Shown piece by piece: positions 15,848-23,877 of a stretch of DNA of 40,321 nucleotides. Source of the stretch: a virus; IMG/VR virus record IMGVR_UViG_3300012926_000010, positions 1 to 40,321 of that record; one strand, written 5' to 3'. Each line of letters begins with the position of its first letter. Position 1 is the stretch's first letter. Both the position numbers and the translations under genes were made by a program. The notes beneath the pieces were generated by a model, which worked only from the letters and a program-made list of their open reading frames with translations, was not told the origin of the DNA and made no database searches.

Positions 15848-16267
15848 TTATGCATTTAATGTCACTCCTTTAGTAAATCTCCGAGATAATTTCATAAATT
15901 GGTTCCTCGTATACATTCTAGGCGTGCTCCACTCGGTTCGGTCTCCGCGATCCCAGAGCATAATTTCCGGCCAGCCCCAGCGCCGGGTTAAATCCTCGAG
16001 CAGCCAGCCGTGCATCTGCGGCCCATCGGCAATCAAAAGTTCGATCATACAAAAGGGCCCATCGGGCTCATGAACGAAGGGATCCATGAATTGCTCAAGC
16101 CGCCGAAAGAATTTTATGATGCATACACCCTGCGCCTTACCCCAGTCGTCGATTACGTAACCGATCGTGCCCCGATTCCAAAAATACGCAGTCCAATCAC
16201 AAATCTGATCGAACCTCCACTTCTCGTGACACTTCGCCTTGCGAAATAACGGCTCAAGCGTTCGCAT
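15848..16267 (-). CDS. Conserved tail-region protein, possibly GNAT-like fold
   Basis: This 139-aa protein starts MRTLEPLFRKAKCHEKW and has alternating strands (GTIGYVIDDWGKAQGVCIIKFF, CMIELLIADG). Proteins of this size beside podovirus nozzle genes sometimes adopt an acetyltransferase-like fold; I can see the general pattern but no firm acetyl-CoA motif. The frame opens at TTG 16354 inside the nozzle gene; ATG 16267, preceded by AAGGT, avoids a 61-nt overlap and is preferred. The function is unknown, and association with ejection or tail assembly is inferred from neighbours. Confidence 0.55.
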   Translation of the reverse strand: MRTLEPLFRKAKCHEKWRFDQICDWTAYFWNRGTIGYVIDDWGKAQGVCIIKFFRRLEQFMDPFVHEPDGPFCMIELLIADGPQMHGWLLEDLTRRWGWPEIMLWDRGDRTEWSTPRMYTRNQFMKLSRRFTKGVTLNA

Positions 16268-16293
16268 TACCTTGATGTACTCTTTTGCGTGCT

Positions 16294-17841
16294 TCACGTC
16301 GCCACCGATGGCATCGATGTAAAGGCTGCTACCTGAATCTGGAATAAGGTCCAATTGCCAGTCCCCTCCAAAAGAAATTGCAGCTCATTACAGATCCCGA
16401 CACTGAGCAGCCCGATCGCTACGTTCTTGTAACCGTCGCTATCCAGATCAAACGGGAACCGCGGAATCGGTAAGGAAAGCAGGTAATTATTGGTTGGCGT
16501 ATTGCGCTTGACCAACTCAATCATCCGATCCGCAATCACCGTGATGTCAACCGGGTCATTGCTTTCCAGAAACTGGAACCGGGCCGAGTGCGGCCGGATC
16601 TGGTTAATTTCAGAGCCAAACGTGAATGATCGGCTGCGCAGAAAGGATTTATAAACCTGTTGGGAGTTGTCGATATTCTGGTCGTAATACCGGCGCTCGA
16701 GCGGATAAGTAAACCGCGAAATAATCCCGTCCTTAGTCGCTACCAAGAGCACCGTATAATTGAGATCGGTCCGGTCACGGGCAAAATCGCGTACCGCCAC
16801 ATCTGCTTCCCCGATATCGAAACACCAGGTACCCTGCCATTTGTCGAGAGAGACTGAGTAAATCAGGCAAAAATTATTGTACGTAAAATTGTCCAGCGGC
16901 ACGGAGAGCATATAAAGATCGTTCCAGAATGTCGCCCGCGCGTTATCGCAGGCGCTCCAGTTAATCCGATCGATATAACCTTGCACGTCCGCGCTGGCCG
17001 GCCGCCAGACCCCCTGCTGATCGCTGGCCGGTGCCTGGCTGCACCGGTAAACCCCGCGGCCAGTCTCCGACAAAAAGATTACATCGGTCTCGGTCTGCAC
17101 GATTGAGCCATGACACCGGCAGCCAATCGTGCCGCTGACTCGATTAATCGCCCAATCCGGCACATTCAAACCGGGTCCGGTCTCGATCACATAGGTCGCC
17201 CCGTTTCTAAACGCTACAAGACGCTGAGTCTGCCAAAGGCATTGCCCAGTGATCTCATCACTCGCGATCGGGTCAATAGTTACTGAACCCGTCGCAACAT
17301 CGAACACTTCCGGATTAAGCGCATCGCTGACAATCAGCGTGTTCTTGTACGTGTAGATTAAGCGTTCAACCGCCCAGATCGGATACTTGGCCGTTGGCCC
17401 GTTGGCTGGCAACACCACGCTGCCAAAGCCGGCGGCAACCGAATACTTGTTCAAGGTCGTGCCACTACTGAAATACAAAACGTCATTGGCCAGCGCTGAG
17501 TACACCTGCATCCCAGATGTGTAAGCCGGACCGCCGGTCAGGCTGGAGAGCACATTTGAGCGGTTATCGTACTTGTACCAAGAGGCAGCGTCATTAGCCA
17601 AAAAGACCCCGGTCCCAAGATGATGAATCGAATCCAGGCTGCCGGTCGGGCTGCTCTTTTTTAACCGGATGATACCGGGCCGCGGCCGATTGAGCCCGTC
17701 CCGTTGCGTCAGGCGGTTCTCGGCATCTTCGCTAGCCGTCCGGTCAATGGCACTGGGTGGCAGACTGTTGTTGACCCCCTGAATCGGTACACTTGCATCG
17801 AATTGGACCTCGTCATCGAGCTGGGAGTTGTAGAGCGGCAT
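16294..17841 (-). CDS. Tail nozzle protein (beta-propeller, T7 gp12-like)
   Basis: This 515-aa protein is rich in beta strands, with repeated blades such as GVFLANDAASWYKYD, NDVLYFSSGTTLNKYS, RLVAFRNGATYVIETG and TDVIFLSETGRGVYRC. The N-terminus (PIQGVNNSLPPSAIDRTASE) matches the opening of podovirus tail tubular protein B/nozzle proteins. It would close the tip of the short tail and hold the fibres. It follows the adaptor gene (3 bp gap), the usual order. Confidence 0.75.
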   Translation of the reverse strand: MPLYNSQLDDEVQFDASVPIQGVNNSLPPSAIDRTASEDAENRLTQRDGLNRPRPGIIRLKKSSPTGSLDSIHHLGTGVFLANDAASWYKYDNRSNVLSSLTGGPAYTSGMQVYSALANDVLYFSSGTTLNKYSVAAGFGSVVLPANGPTAKYPIWAVERLIYTYKNTLIVSDALNPEVFDVATGSVTIDPIASDEITGQCLWQTQRLVAFRNGATYVIETGPGLNVPDWAINRVSGTIGCRCHGSIVQTETDVIFLSETGRGVYRCSQAPASDQQGVWRPASADVQGYIDRINWSACDNARATFWNDLYMLSVPLDNFTYNNFCLIYSVSLDKWQGTWCFDIGEADVAVRDFARDRTDLNYTVLLVATKDGIISRFTYPLERRYYDQNIDNSQQVYKSFLRSRSFTFGSEINQIRPHSARFQFLESNDPVDITVIADRMIELVKRNTPTNNYLLSLPIPRFPFDLDSDGYKNVAIGLLSVGICNELQFLLEGTGNWTLFQIQVAAFTSMPSVAT

Positions 17842-17844
17842 TTC

Positions 17845-18852
17845 TCACGGCCCCCCGAATGGGTTACTTGATGTTGCGTATCTTCCTTCATCAAGATAAC
17901 TACTAGAATCATATATCACAGGAACGCACTGTTGCCTGAACTCGCTCTGGTGCTTCTCCACGTTTACCGCTGCCGCGATATGCCCCATTGCTTCCTGCTC
18001 ACTGGCTTGCGCCTTCTGCACCTGCTGCAGCCGCCGGTAAAGAGCCGAGGTCGTGAAACTAATCAGCGCATCCCAGATATGACTGATCCGCGGAACGCTC
18101 ATATCGTCGTTGAGGCTATCGGGCTTAAGCTTGACCTGGATCCGCACATAGATCGACGATCCAGCCGAAAAGGTTGGTGGCGGATAAAGGACAATCTGGG
18201 TAAACACCAGCTCGGTTAGCGCCGGCGGCATCTGCATCGCAACCGCGGAGGTTGGATGTTCGGCACTAATCGACAAAGGAGTCTCGGTGACATCCTTGGA
18301 AAGCGCGGTCACCAGTTTGTACGAGTTGACCGTGGAAATGCTCGCCGGGTTAACCGATTGATCCGGGTTAGTCGTTCCCTGGAGGATAAAAGATTCACTG
18401 ATCGGGAAATCGTTGGCATCCCGGCCGGCGATATACACGTTAAATGGACTCTGTTCGCTCGAGGTGAACGTGAACCGGCCAGGGCTGAAATAGGGCCAAG
18501 CCAAGTTTTCAGCCCGGTAAAACCAGGGCGTATTGCCCGGTAATGTGAACGCTGGAAAATAAAACCGCTCGATCCAGTCCCGTTCCCGATAGGTCAACCG
18601 GACATAGTTCGTTCCATCATAGGATAGACTGCAAAAGATCACCTCCTCGGCGTCGTAAGGTAAAAAGAAAACACCGGCAAGCGTCGGATCGAGCACCCGG
18701 CCATCTAGGGTCCGCATCGCCTCGCGCCAGTTGTGCGCATCGTACAAGGTTGCATACTTGAGCCGGACGGCTTTCTTGGCGTAATCGAGCGCATCACTGG
18801 AAATATCGCCAGTGGTCTCGCAAGCAAACTCGGCTATGTCTTTTAAAGTCAT
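17845..18852 (-). CDS. Head-tail adaptor (tail tubular protein A-like)
   Basis: This 335-aa protein has a helical N-terminus (DALDYAKKAVRLKYATLYDAHNW), the pattern of podovirus adaptor proteins that dock under the portal. A beta-rich insertion follows, and a C-terminal helix (IWDALISFTTSALYRRLQQ) ends the protein. It sits directly before the nozzle gene, as in T7-like tails. A 4-nt ATGA overlap joins it to the upstream small gene. Confidence comes from the order and the N-terminal motif. Confidence 0.65.
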   Translation of the reverse strand: MTLKDIAEFACETTGDISSDALDYAKKAVRLKYATLYDAHNWREAMRTLDGRVLDPTLAGVFFLPYDAEEVIFCSLSYDGTNYVRLTYRERDWIERFYFPAFTLPGNTPWFYRAENLAWPYFSPGRFTFTSSEQSPFNVYIAGRDANDFPISESFILQGTTNPDQSVNPASISTVNSYKLVTALSKDVTETPLSISAEHPTSAVAMQMPPALTELVFTQIVLYPPPTFSAGSSIYVRIQVKLKPDSLNDDMSVPRISHIWDALISFTTSALYRRLQQVQKAQASEQEAMGHIAAAVNVEKHQSEFRQQCVPVIYDSSSYLDEGRYATSSNPFGGP

Positions 18853-19181
18853 GCTCCAGGTGGTGGGTGAGCCACAAAGTCGGCAATCACATCAGGCAAT
18901 GCGGCGCTCGTGATCCCGTCAATCTCCACGTCGGTGATATTCTCGCCTTTACTCAATACGTTAGGATCGGTCGCCACATTCCACATAAAACTCACCACCG
19001 CCACGCTTGAATTTTTCCATGTCCAGTTGGCCCACCTTAATCGGTTGGCATGATCTGGCGCGCCTGCATCCTCGATCTTGATATAGCCCGCGCTTTTGAC
19101 CACTGAGGTCTCCGTTCGTTGTTGCAGCCAAGGCTGACTGTATCTATAAGAGTAACTGAGTTCGTATTGATCTATTGCCAT
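18849..19181 (-). CDS. Unknown small tail-region protein
   Basis: This 110-aa protein is beta-rich (YELSYSYRYSQPWLQQRTE, VAVVSFMWNVATDP) and ends in a proline-rich tail whose stop overlaps the adaptor start. Its place between fibre and adaptor genes suggests a virion component. I recognise no family. Confidence 0.5.
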   Translation of the reverse strand: MAIDQYELSYSYRYSQPWLQQRTETSVVKSAGYIKIEDAGAPDHANRLRWANWTWKNSSVAVVSFMWNVATDPNVLSKGENITDVEIDGITSAALPDVIADFVAHPPPGA

Positions 19182-19188
19182 AAGATTT

Positions 19189-20511
19189 CTACCAGCCGGT
19201 GTCGGCGTCCCACATCCCTATAACCGATGGAGGCCCAGATGCACCTGCCGCGGTGGTCCAACTGACTGAAGTAATGCCAGTTGAGTCAACATTTGATCCT
19301 GTTACCGTCTGGTTAGCGCCCATTGTCTCTACATACACAGTGTTGGCAGCACCCGCATTTCCCCAAAACCGCATCGTTGGAGACTTAGCCATTCGTTTTG
19401 GGAAATAAACACCGCACCGGGCAATAGCTGCGCTGTAGATTACGTTGCCAATCAACTTGGTTGGGCCACTGGCCGGTAACGTCCCGTAGTCGCTCGACTT
19501 AGAATAATACCGCTGACAGGCCAACAGATTATCCTCAAACGGGCAATCGATCAGTGTCGAGCATTGATTTCCCGGTTCGTGTTGCACAAAGGCAATATCA
19601 AACGTGCTGGAAACCGGTTTGGAAGCGAAATTGTCCTGACCAAGTGCCGAGTTAAAGTTGCCGTTCTGCCACGTGTCATTGGCCGGGGCTGTAACAGTTG
19701 ACCCGCCAGCTAGCGACACAGTTAATTGGTAACCTAATGAACCCGGCGCTGCCGTCCATGAGCCACCGGCTGCCCAGATCGGAATATTGGGCAACGTGAT
19801 CAACGTCCAGGTATTGGCCGAAGGAATCGTGCAAAGTTTAGTTAATGATCTCGTCGATCCAGAGTCGCGAAGCCCGACCCCGAATTTCAGTCCGGAAACA
19901 CTGGAGCGTACAAGTAGCGAGATCGAATGCACGTCAAATTGCAGCTCCCGAAATCTTGGGCCTTCCAGCAATGACCAGACCGCCATGTAATCATTCGCCC
20001 CAAGCGACGCTTGCGCTGTAGCAAGTGTTATTCGCAAAAAGCTACGACTAATCTGGAAATTAGTGCCGGGAACCACAAGCTCCGATCCGACTGCGCCCTG
20101 TTGCTGAGCGCTCCCGCCCCAGGTCCCAACTCCCCCGCCGCGCCAACGGTCGATAAAAAAACTCGAGCCGCCAATCACAACGCTGTTGCCGACATTTCTC
20201 TGGTCACATTCAAATGTCGGATTACTAATCGCGTTGAAGCTGCGTAGTCGCACGCTCCAGATGGTCGGCGTGATGTTCTGGGTCACACTGGCCGACACGC
20301 TGTCAATCAGTTGTTGTCCGGTAATCGTCGCATAAGTGCCGGCTCCTTTCAGTTCCAGCATTTGATCAGTCGGATCAAGGGTCGGGCTGGCTGGTTTGCT
20401 GCTAACAAAGGATGGCTGGATCACCGCCCCTGAGATAATCTGGTTGAGTTTTGAGGCAGTGATTTCCTTCTCGGCGTATACGAAGGTTTTTGAGGTTACG
20501 ATATCAGGCAT
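19189..20511 (-). CDS. Tail fibre / receptor-binding protein
   Basis: This 440-aa protein starts MPDIVTSKTFVYAEKEITAS, a short attachment segment similar in theme to the start of the collagen-like fibre gene ([21 protein letters not shown]). A beta-rich body follows (WSVRLRSFNAISNPTFECDQ onward). Near residue 340 comes the tail-spike signature FEDNLLACQRYYSKS, then a C-terminal tip. It probably forms trimers for host binding. ATG 20511 lies 4 nt after the collagen-like gene's stop. A 70-bp stretch of this gene (19559-19628) is copied at 22170-22239. Confidence 0.75.
   Translation of the reverse strand: MPDIVTSKTFVYAEKEITASKLNQIISGAVIQPSFVSSKPASPTLDPTDQMLELKGAGTYATITGQQLIDSVSASVTQNITPTIWSVRLRSFNAISNPTFECDQRNVGNSVVIGGSSFFIDRWRGGGVGTWGGSAQQQGAVGSELVVPGTNFQISRSFLRITLATAQASLGANDYMAVWSLLEGPRFRELQFDVHSISLLVRSSVSGLKFGVGLRDSGSTRSLTKLCTIPSANTWTLITLPNIPIWAAGGSWTAAPGSLGYQLTVSLAGGSTVTAPANDTWQNGNFNSALGQDNFASKPVSSTFDIAFVQHEPGNQCSTLIDCPFEDNLLACQRYYSKSSDYGTLPASGPTKLIGNVIYSAAIARCGVYFPKRMAKSPTMRFWGNAGAANTVYVETMGANQTVTGSNVDSTGITSVSWTTAAGASGPPSVIGMWDADTGW
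19559..19628 (-). repeat. 70-bp repeat, copy A (inside tail fibre gene)
   Basis: This stretch matches 22170-22239 at 67 of 70 bases in direct orientation. The differences are at 19600, 19609 and 19612. It encodes KPVSSTFDIAFVQHEPGNQC of the fibre. Confidence 0.95.
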
Positions 20512-20515
20512 AAAG

Positions 20516-21322
20516 CTATAACGAGTAAACCAGCGAATCCAAATACACTTGCTGCGTTTGGGTTGGGTCAGCCCATACAAACGAACTAGCTCCCAGGAAA
20601 TAAATCGTGCATACGCCGGTCGCCGCCACGCTCGCTATGTAACTAGCTACATCGCTTGGCGTCCCAGTCGCTTGCGCCCCGCCCAGTACGCAAGAACGCG
20701 TCATGGAAGGCTGCGCCCCAGCCGGGGCGGTAAACGCCGTGGTCCCAAGCGCGCTGTAGGCCGCCTGGATCATGCCGCGGAAATGGACCGTCGACACCGC
20801 GCCGTTAACCTCAACCCGGTACTGGGCTTGAGCCGGCGCCGTCCAACCAGTGCCAAGGCTTAGATTGGTCCACGTGCCGGGATTGGCGCTCGTGCCAGGA
20901 ACACCCTGCGGCCCCTGTGAACCCGTAGCTCCGGCCGGTCCTTGAATTCCTTGCGGCCCAGTAGCGCCGGTATTTCCGATTGGACCTTGGGGTCCGGTTG
21001 GCCCTGGTACAGTGGAAGCCGCACCAGCTGGCCCAGTCGGGCCGGTTGCGCCGGTTGCCCCAGTTGTTCCCTGCGGGCCTTGCGAACCAGTCGCTCCAGT
21101 CGGCCCCGTTGGCCCAGGAACTGTCGAAGCGGCCCCCGCTGGCCCCTGCGGACCGGTAGGTCCAGTTGGCCCTGTCGGACCAGCCGGACCGGGTGGGCCC
21201 GGTGTGCCGCCACCGCTGCCGATCGCCGTCGAAAGATCGTCCCGCAGCCGATTGAGCTTTATAGCCGTGATCCCGCCTTCCCGGGCATCGGTAAAGGCGA
21301 TCTTCGTATAGGCCGAGCTCAT
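20516..21322 (-). CDS. Collagen-like tail fibre
   Basis: This 268-aa protein has an N-terminal attachment segment (1-36), about 40 Gly-X-Y triplets rich in GPT, GPQ and GAT (residues about 40-148), and a C-terminal globular head of about 115 aa ([12 protein letters not shown] onward). G-X-Y repeats form a trimeric collagen stalk; phage fibres use this to space a receptor-binding head. Long shadow frames on both strands over the repeats are by-products of the GC-rich triplets. Confidence 0.8.
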   Translation of the reverse strand: MSSAYTKIAFTDAREGGITAIKLNRLRDDLSTAIGSGGGTPGPPGPAGPTGPTGPTGPQGPAGAASTVPGPTGPTGATGSQGPQGTTGATGATGPTGPAGAASTVPGPTGPQGPIGNTGATGPQGIQGPAGATGSQGPQGVPGTSANPGTWTNLSLGTGWTAPAQAQYRVEVNGAVSTVHFRGMIQAAYSALGTTAFTAPAGAQPSMTRSCVLGGAQATGTPSDVASYIASVAATGVCTIYFLGASSFVWADPTQTQQVYLDSLVYSL

Positions 21323-21325
21323 GGG

Positions 21326-21991
21326 TCAAAGCTGTTTCGCAAGATGTTTCAAATGGTTCAGCCCGCCCCAGGCGTCAATCAAGCTAATGGCCAGCTTGCA
21401 TTTGTGTTCCCAATCGCGGTAACCCGGATCGCTGTTGGGGATAACCACGCAAGCAATGATCCGCTCAGCCGTGCCCCCGGTTTTCGGGTTATGGGAAAGC
21501 CCAAGGCATTTGGCCAATAACATCGAGCCTTCGCCGATCTGACCGCTCGGCCCGATGTCGCCCATGGCGAAATAAAAATTGTCGCCCGTCTTGGTATTGA
21601 GTGCCAACCCCACGTCGCCCAATTTGCAAAAACTTTCACCACCCGGGATCACATAAAACCCGTACCGCTCACTGTCGACGTATCGGTCCGGATGATTTTC
21701 CGGATACGTTGGGTCCACCAGTGCCGTCGTCGATATGTAATGGCCCGGAGCCGGGTGATACGCAGCTTGCACCACTGGAACACCCTGCCCGTCCGGCGGC
21801 GCATAAATTCCCCACCAGTTACCGGCGCTGCCGGCATTAGCCGTATAATCCAGCCCGCTGTTATCCGGTCCGTAGGCATGCGGCGAACCGTCCGCATTGA
21901 CCGTCAAGCCCGCTTTCCATAAGACCGCGTTCTTATCGTCCTTATACAACATCACACTGCCAACGCTTTTAAACTTGGTCAGCTCAGACAT
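21326..21991 (-). CDS. GH75 chitosanase-like hydrolase, candidate endolysin
   Basis: This 221-aa protein carries the pattern I associate with GH75-type proteins: ADGSPHAYGPDNSGLDY, GHYISTTALVDP, RYVDSERYGFYVIPGG, KLGDVGLALNTKTG and DIGPSGQIGEGS (acidic D and E candidates for catalysis), then a C-terminal GG..W/H region. No signal peptide is seen. It lies between the fibres and a one-TM holin-like gene, where an endolysin is expected. Whether it cuts peptidoglycan, chitosan or a capsule glycan cannot be told from sequence. Confidence 0.6.
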   Translation of the reverse strand: MSELTKFKSVGSVMLYKDDKNAVLWKAGLTVNADGSPHAYGPDNSGLDYTANAGSAGNWWGIYAPPDGQGVPVVQAAYHPAPGHYISTTALVDPTYPENHPDRYVDSERYGFYVIPGGESFCKLGDVGLALNTKTGDNFYFAMGDIGPSGQIGEGSMLLAKCLGLSHNPKTGGTAERIIACVVIPNSDPGYRDWEHKCKLAISLIDAWGGLNHLKHLAKQL

Positions 21992-22164
21992 TGTTTCGCC
22001 TTCTCTTTGGCCTGCTCTAAGGTCGCAAACCCGCTCCAGACATCGGTAGCGATCCCTTTGTCCCGGAACAATTGATAGGACCCATCACGCGGGTTGCGCA
22101 TAATCCGGAACGAACCGCTTTCCCAGCAGGGCAGCTCAACGAACGTCGTTTCCTTCCAATTCAT
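21979..22164 (-). CDS. Small protein of unknown function
   Basis: This 61-aa protein starts MNWKETTFVELPCWESGSFR and ends GFATLEQAKEKAKQCLS. The pattern (a short sheet, then a LEQAKEKA helix) resembles small phage proteins of unknown role. ATG 22164 lies just outside the 70-bp repeat; an upstream ATG at 22206 lies inside the repeat and was rejected as the start. It overlaps the GH75-like gene by 13 nt and the coiled-coil gene by 29 nt. Confidence 0.5.
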   Translation of the reverse strand: MNWKETTFVELPCWESGSFRIMRNPRDGSYQLFRDKGIATDVWSGFATLEQAKEKAKQCLS

Positions 22165-22339
22165 TGATTGAGCATTGATTTCCCGGTTCGTGTTGCACAA
22201 AGGCAATATCGAACGTGCTAGACACCGGTTTGGAAGCGATCAATCTCAAGCGCTCGATGATCTCCATCTGGCGCATCTCAACCCGGTTAAGCTGCTCCTT
22301 CATCGCCCGCAAAATCGACGCGGTTTCTTCGTCACTCAT
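22136..22339 (-). CDS. Chimeric small coiled-coil protein with tail-fibre-derived C-terminus
   Basis: This 67-aa ORF begins with a 37-residue coiled coil (SDEETASILRAMKEQLNRVE). It then runs in frame into KPVSSTFDIAFVQHEPGNQC, identical to 20 residues of the tail fibre, and ends about 12 residues later. The DNA of that part is a 70-bp near-copy of 19559-19628. Its ATG overlaps the stop of the holin-like gene (ATGA). The original C-terminus seems to have been replaced. Function unknown; the coiled coil may be the working part. Confidence 0.5.
   Translation of the reverse strand: MSDEETASILRAMKEQLNRVEMRQMEIIERLRLIASKPVSSTFDIAFVQHEPGNQCSINELEGNDVR
22170..22239 (-). repeat. 70-bp repeat, copy B (in small coiled-coil gene)
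   Basis: This is a direct near-copy of 19559-19628. All three differences (22211, 22220, 22223) are synonymous in the shared reading frame, so both copies encode the same 20 residues. Confidence 0.95.
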
Positions 22340-22734
22340 GGCTCCTTAGAAAGTTTGCGTTCGATGTCGTCCACGTTCTGGCTCAACTTGACCAGCATCC
22401 GGCGATTCTCCGCACTATCCATGTTACCTTGGGCAAAAGCCGCTCGGGCCTGAGCAACCCAGTCGTGCATCTCTTGCACCTGACGAACCACTTCGGCTTT
22501 AATCCGCTGCTCGCCTTCCCAGCTTACCCGTCTTGAAACCTCGATCTCGGTCTTGTTGCGATCCGCCGAATTCCATGTTGCAACCCAGTTGCCAAATCCA
22601 CTAAATGCAATCAGCCCAACGGTAGCTAACTGTACCCAAGTATTGCCGCTGGAAGCCAAGGTCGAGAGCACCGTCAGTATCCCAACCGGCCCATTCTTGG
22701 CAGGAGCATCCATGCCCTTTAATTCATGGATCAC
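22336..22734 (-). CDS. Holin-like protein with one membrane segment
   Basis: This 132-aa protein has one hydrophobic segment (residues about 34-53, TWVQLATVGLIAFSGFGNWV) after a short N-terminus. A long charged coiled coil (EVSRRVSWEGEQRIKAEVVR onward) follows. One-TM proteins with a coiled-coil tail next to a lysin gene are commonly holins or inner-membrane spanin-like parts. Its start overlaps the previous stop (ATGA) and its stop overlaps the next start. The lysis role is inferred from place and topology. Confidence 0.5.
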   Translation of the reverse strand: MIHELKGMDAPAKNGPVGILTVLSTLASSGNTWVQLATVGLIAFSGFGNWVATWNSADRNKTEIEVSRRVSWEGEQRIKAEVVRQVQEMHDWVAQARAAFAQGNMDSAENRRMLVKLSQNVDDIERKLSKEP

Positions 22735-23204
22735 CAGAGCTCAAAATCACGGAGCCGCCGTTTATCGGTCGCGCCGCACCACGTGAACCCATGACGAGTA
22801 AACACTTTCACAACATCGTCCAGTATCGCGCCACCCACCTGCTGACTCAGCCGCCAGGCTGCCCCGTACCAAAAGAGGCTGGGCTGATCCCCGTCGCCAA
22901 ACGAATAACATTTGCAGAACTGGTTTAATCCATTAGCCTTCCGCGCCTCGGTCGTCCAACGGGCCGTAATCTCCTCGTATGTCTGCGCCAGCGGCCCGAA
23001 TAACCGCCGGTTAACCCAGACCTTGGCAATGTATGCCTCAGGAAAGAACGTCAGCTGAAACATCTCGGGACTGCGCCATTTCTTAAGGTTGCGCGCCTCC
23101 CAGAGCACGGTCGGCCGCCCGTCCAACGCGATATCAAACGTGCCATAGAGCTTCTCCATCTCGTGCACGGAGGAATTAACCGGCGCCATTTCAACGAATC
23201 TCAT
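22731..23204 (-). CDS. Unknown protein in lysis/tail interval
   Basis: This 157-aa protein is rich in aromatics and has a sheet-like pattern (YGTFDIALDGRPTVLWEARN, MFQLTFFPEAYIAKVWVNRR) and four cysteines including FCKCYSFGDGD. It is coupled by 4-nt overlaps both upstream and downstream. It is possibly a virion or lysis accessory protein. I recognise no family. Confidence 0.5.
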   Translation of the reverse strand: MRFVEMAPVNSSVHEMEKLYGTFDIALDGRPTVLWEARNLKKWRSPEMFQLTFFPEAYIAKVWVNRRLFGPLAQTYEEITARWTTEARKANGLNQFCKCYSFGDGDQPSLFWYGAAWRLSQQVGGAILDDVVKVFTRHGFTWCGATDKRRLRDFELW

Positions 23205-23362
23205 CCGTAAATCCTTTTTATCTGCGCTTTGGTTCCCGCTTTCGATTTGAACCGGGAACCGTCCCGGATCTCTCGGCCGTAATAATGCTTAAGGATCTGG
23301 CCGTAAGCCTCGCGTTTTCGGCGCTCAGGCTCGGTCCCTTTTTTTGGCACGATGATATTCAT
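23201..23362 (-). CDS. Small basic protein
   Basis: This 53-aa ORF runs from ATG 23362 to TGA 23201-23203, overlapping the next start in an ATGA. It reads MNIIVPKKGTEPERRKREAY, then HYYGREIRDGSRFKS and ends KRIYG. It fills an otherwise empty gap in a tightly packed operon and ends in a coupling overlap, which is the main support. The composition is strongly basic, suggesting nucleic-acid contact. Function unknown. Confidence 0.5.
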   Translation of the reverse strand: MNIIVPKKGTEPERRKREAYGQILKHYYGREIRDGSRFKSKAGTKAQIKRIYG

Positions 23363-23369
23363 GCGAACA

Positions 23370-23792
23370 CTAAAAGGGCATCGGACGCCCCCTGGCTCCG
23401 GCCCGCAGCTTCGCCCCCATCGCCGCGATCCCCGCCATGTTTTTGCGCCGCTGCGGAGTAAGCCCAGGCGGGCCAGCTAGGCCACCCCCAAGGCCACCTC
23501 CATTCGCCGCAACCGGCGTCGGAGGCGTCCCTTGCTCACTCCCCGTCTCGGGCTCAGCCCCTTCTTCCTCCGGTGATTCGGAACCCTCCTCAGCCACCGG
23601 TTCGCCGTTAATCGAGTCAATCGACACCGTTGCCGTGTTGCCGGTAACAGACTGCACCTTTCCTTCGCAGCTGAAGCTTACGCTGTCGCCCTCCTCCGGC
23701 GGTACCCCGCCTTCAGAAAGCGCCGCCAAAGGCACATCCGAGGTAAACGTGCCCCCGGGTTTGCGGCTCACACCTATTGCTATTGTAGCCAT
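23370..23792 (-). CDS. Capsid-associated small protein
   Basis: This 140-aa protein has a compact beta domain (residues 1-65, PLAALSEGGVPPEEGDSVSF), an acidic linker (EEGSESPEEEGAEPE) and a Gly-rich basic end (RAGARGRPMPF). It lies 86 bp downstream of the major capsid gene, a place often held by head decoration or cement proteins. The domain-linker-basic layout also fits a capsid-bound accessory. The assignment is by position. Confidence 0.45.
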   Translation of the reverse strand: MATIAIGVSRKPGGTFTSDVPLAALSEGGVPPEEGDSVSFSCEGKVQSVTGNTATVSIDSINGEPVAEEGSESPEEEGAEPETGSEQGTPPTPVAANGGGLGGGLAGPPGLTPQRRKNMAGIAAMGAKLRAGARGRPMPF

Positions 23793-23877
23793 GGATTATC
23801 CTTTACGTAATCTTTGTTTTAGTCTTAGTCATTCCGAACAGATGCTAAATCGTCGTAAGTAGCTGATAATCAACGAC

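Noticed and set aside
20811-21329. Long alternative frames over the collagen-like gene
   Set aside because: They are by-products of GC-rich Gly-Pro-Thr triplets; no sensible protein.
19559-22239. Diversity-generating retroelement (template and variable repeat)
   Set aside because: There is no reverse transcriptase, the differences are silent and not at adenines only, and the template-like copy is not beside the fibre end.
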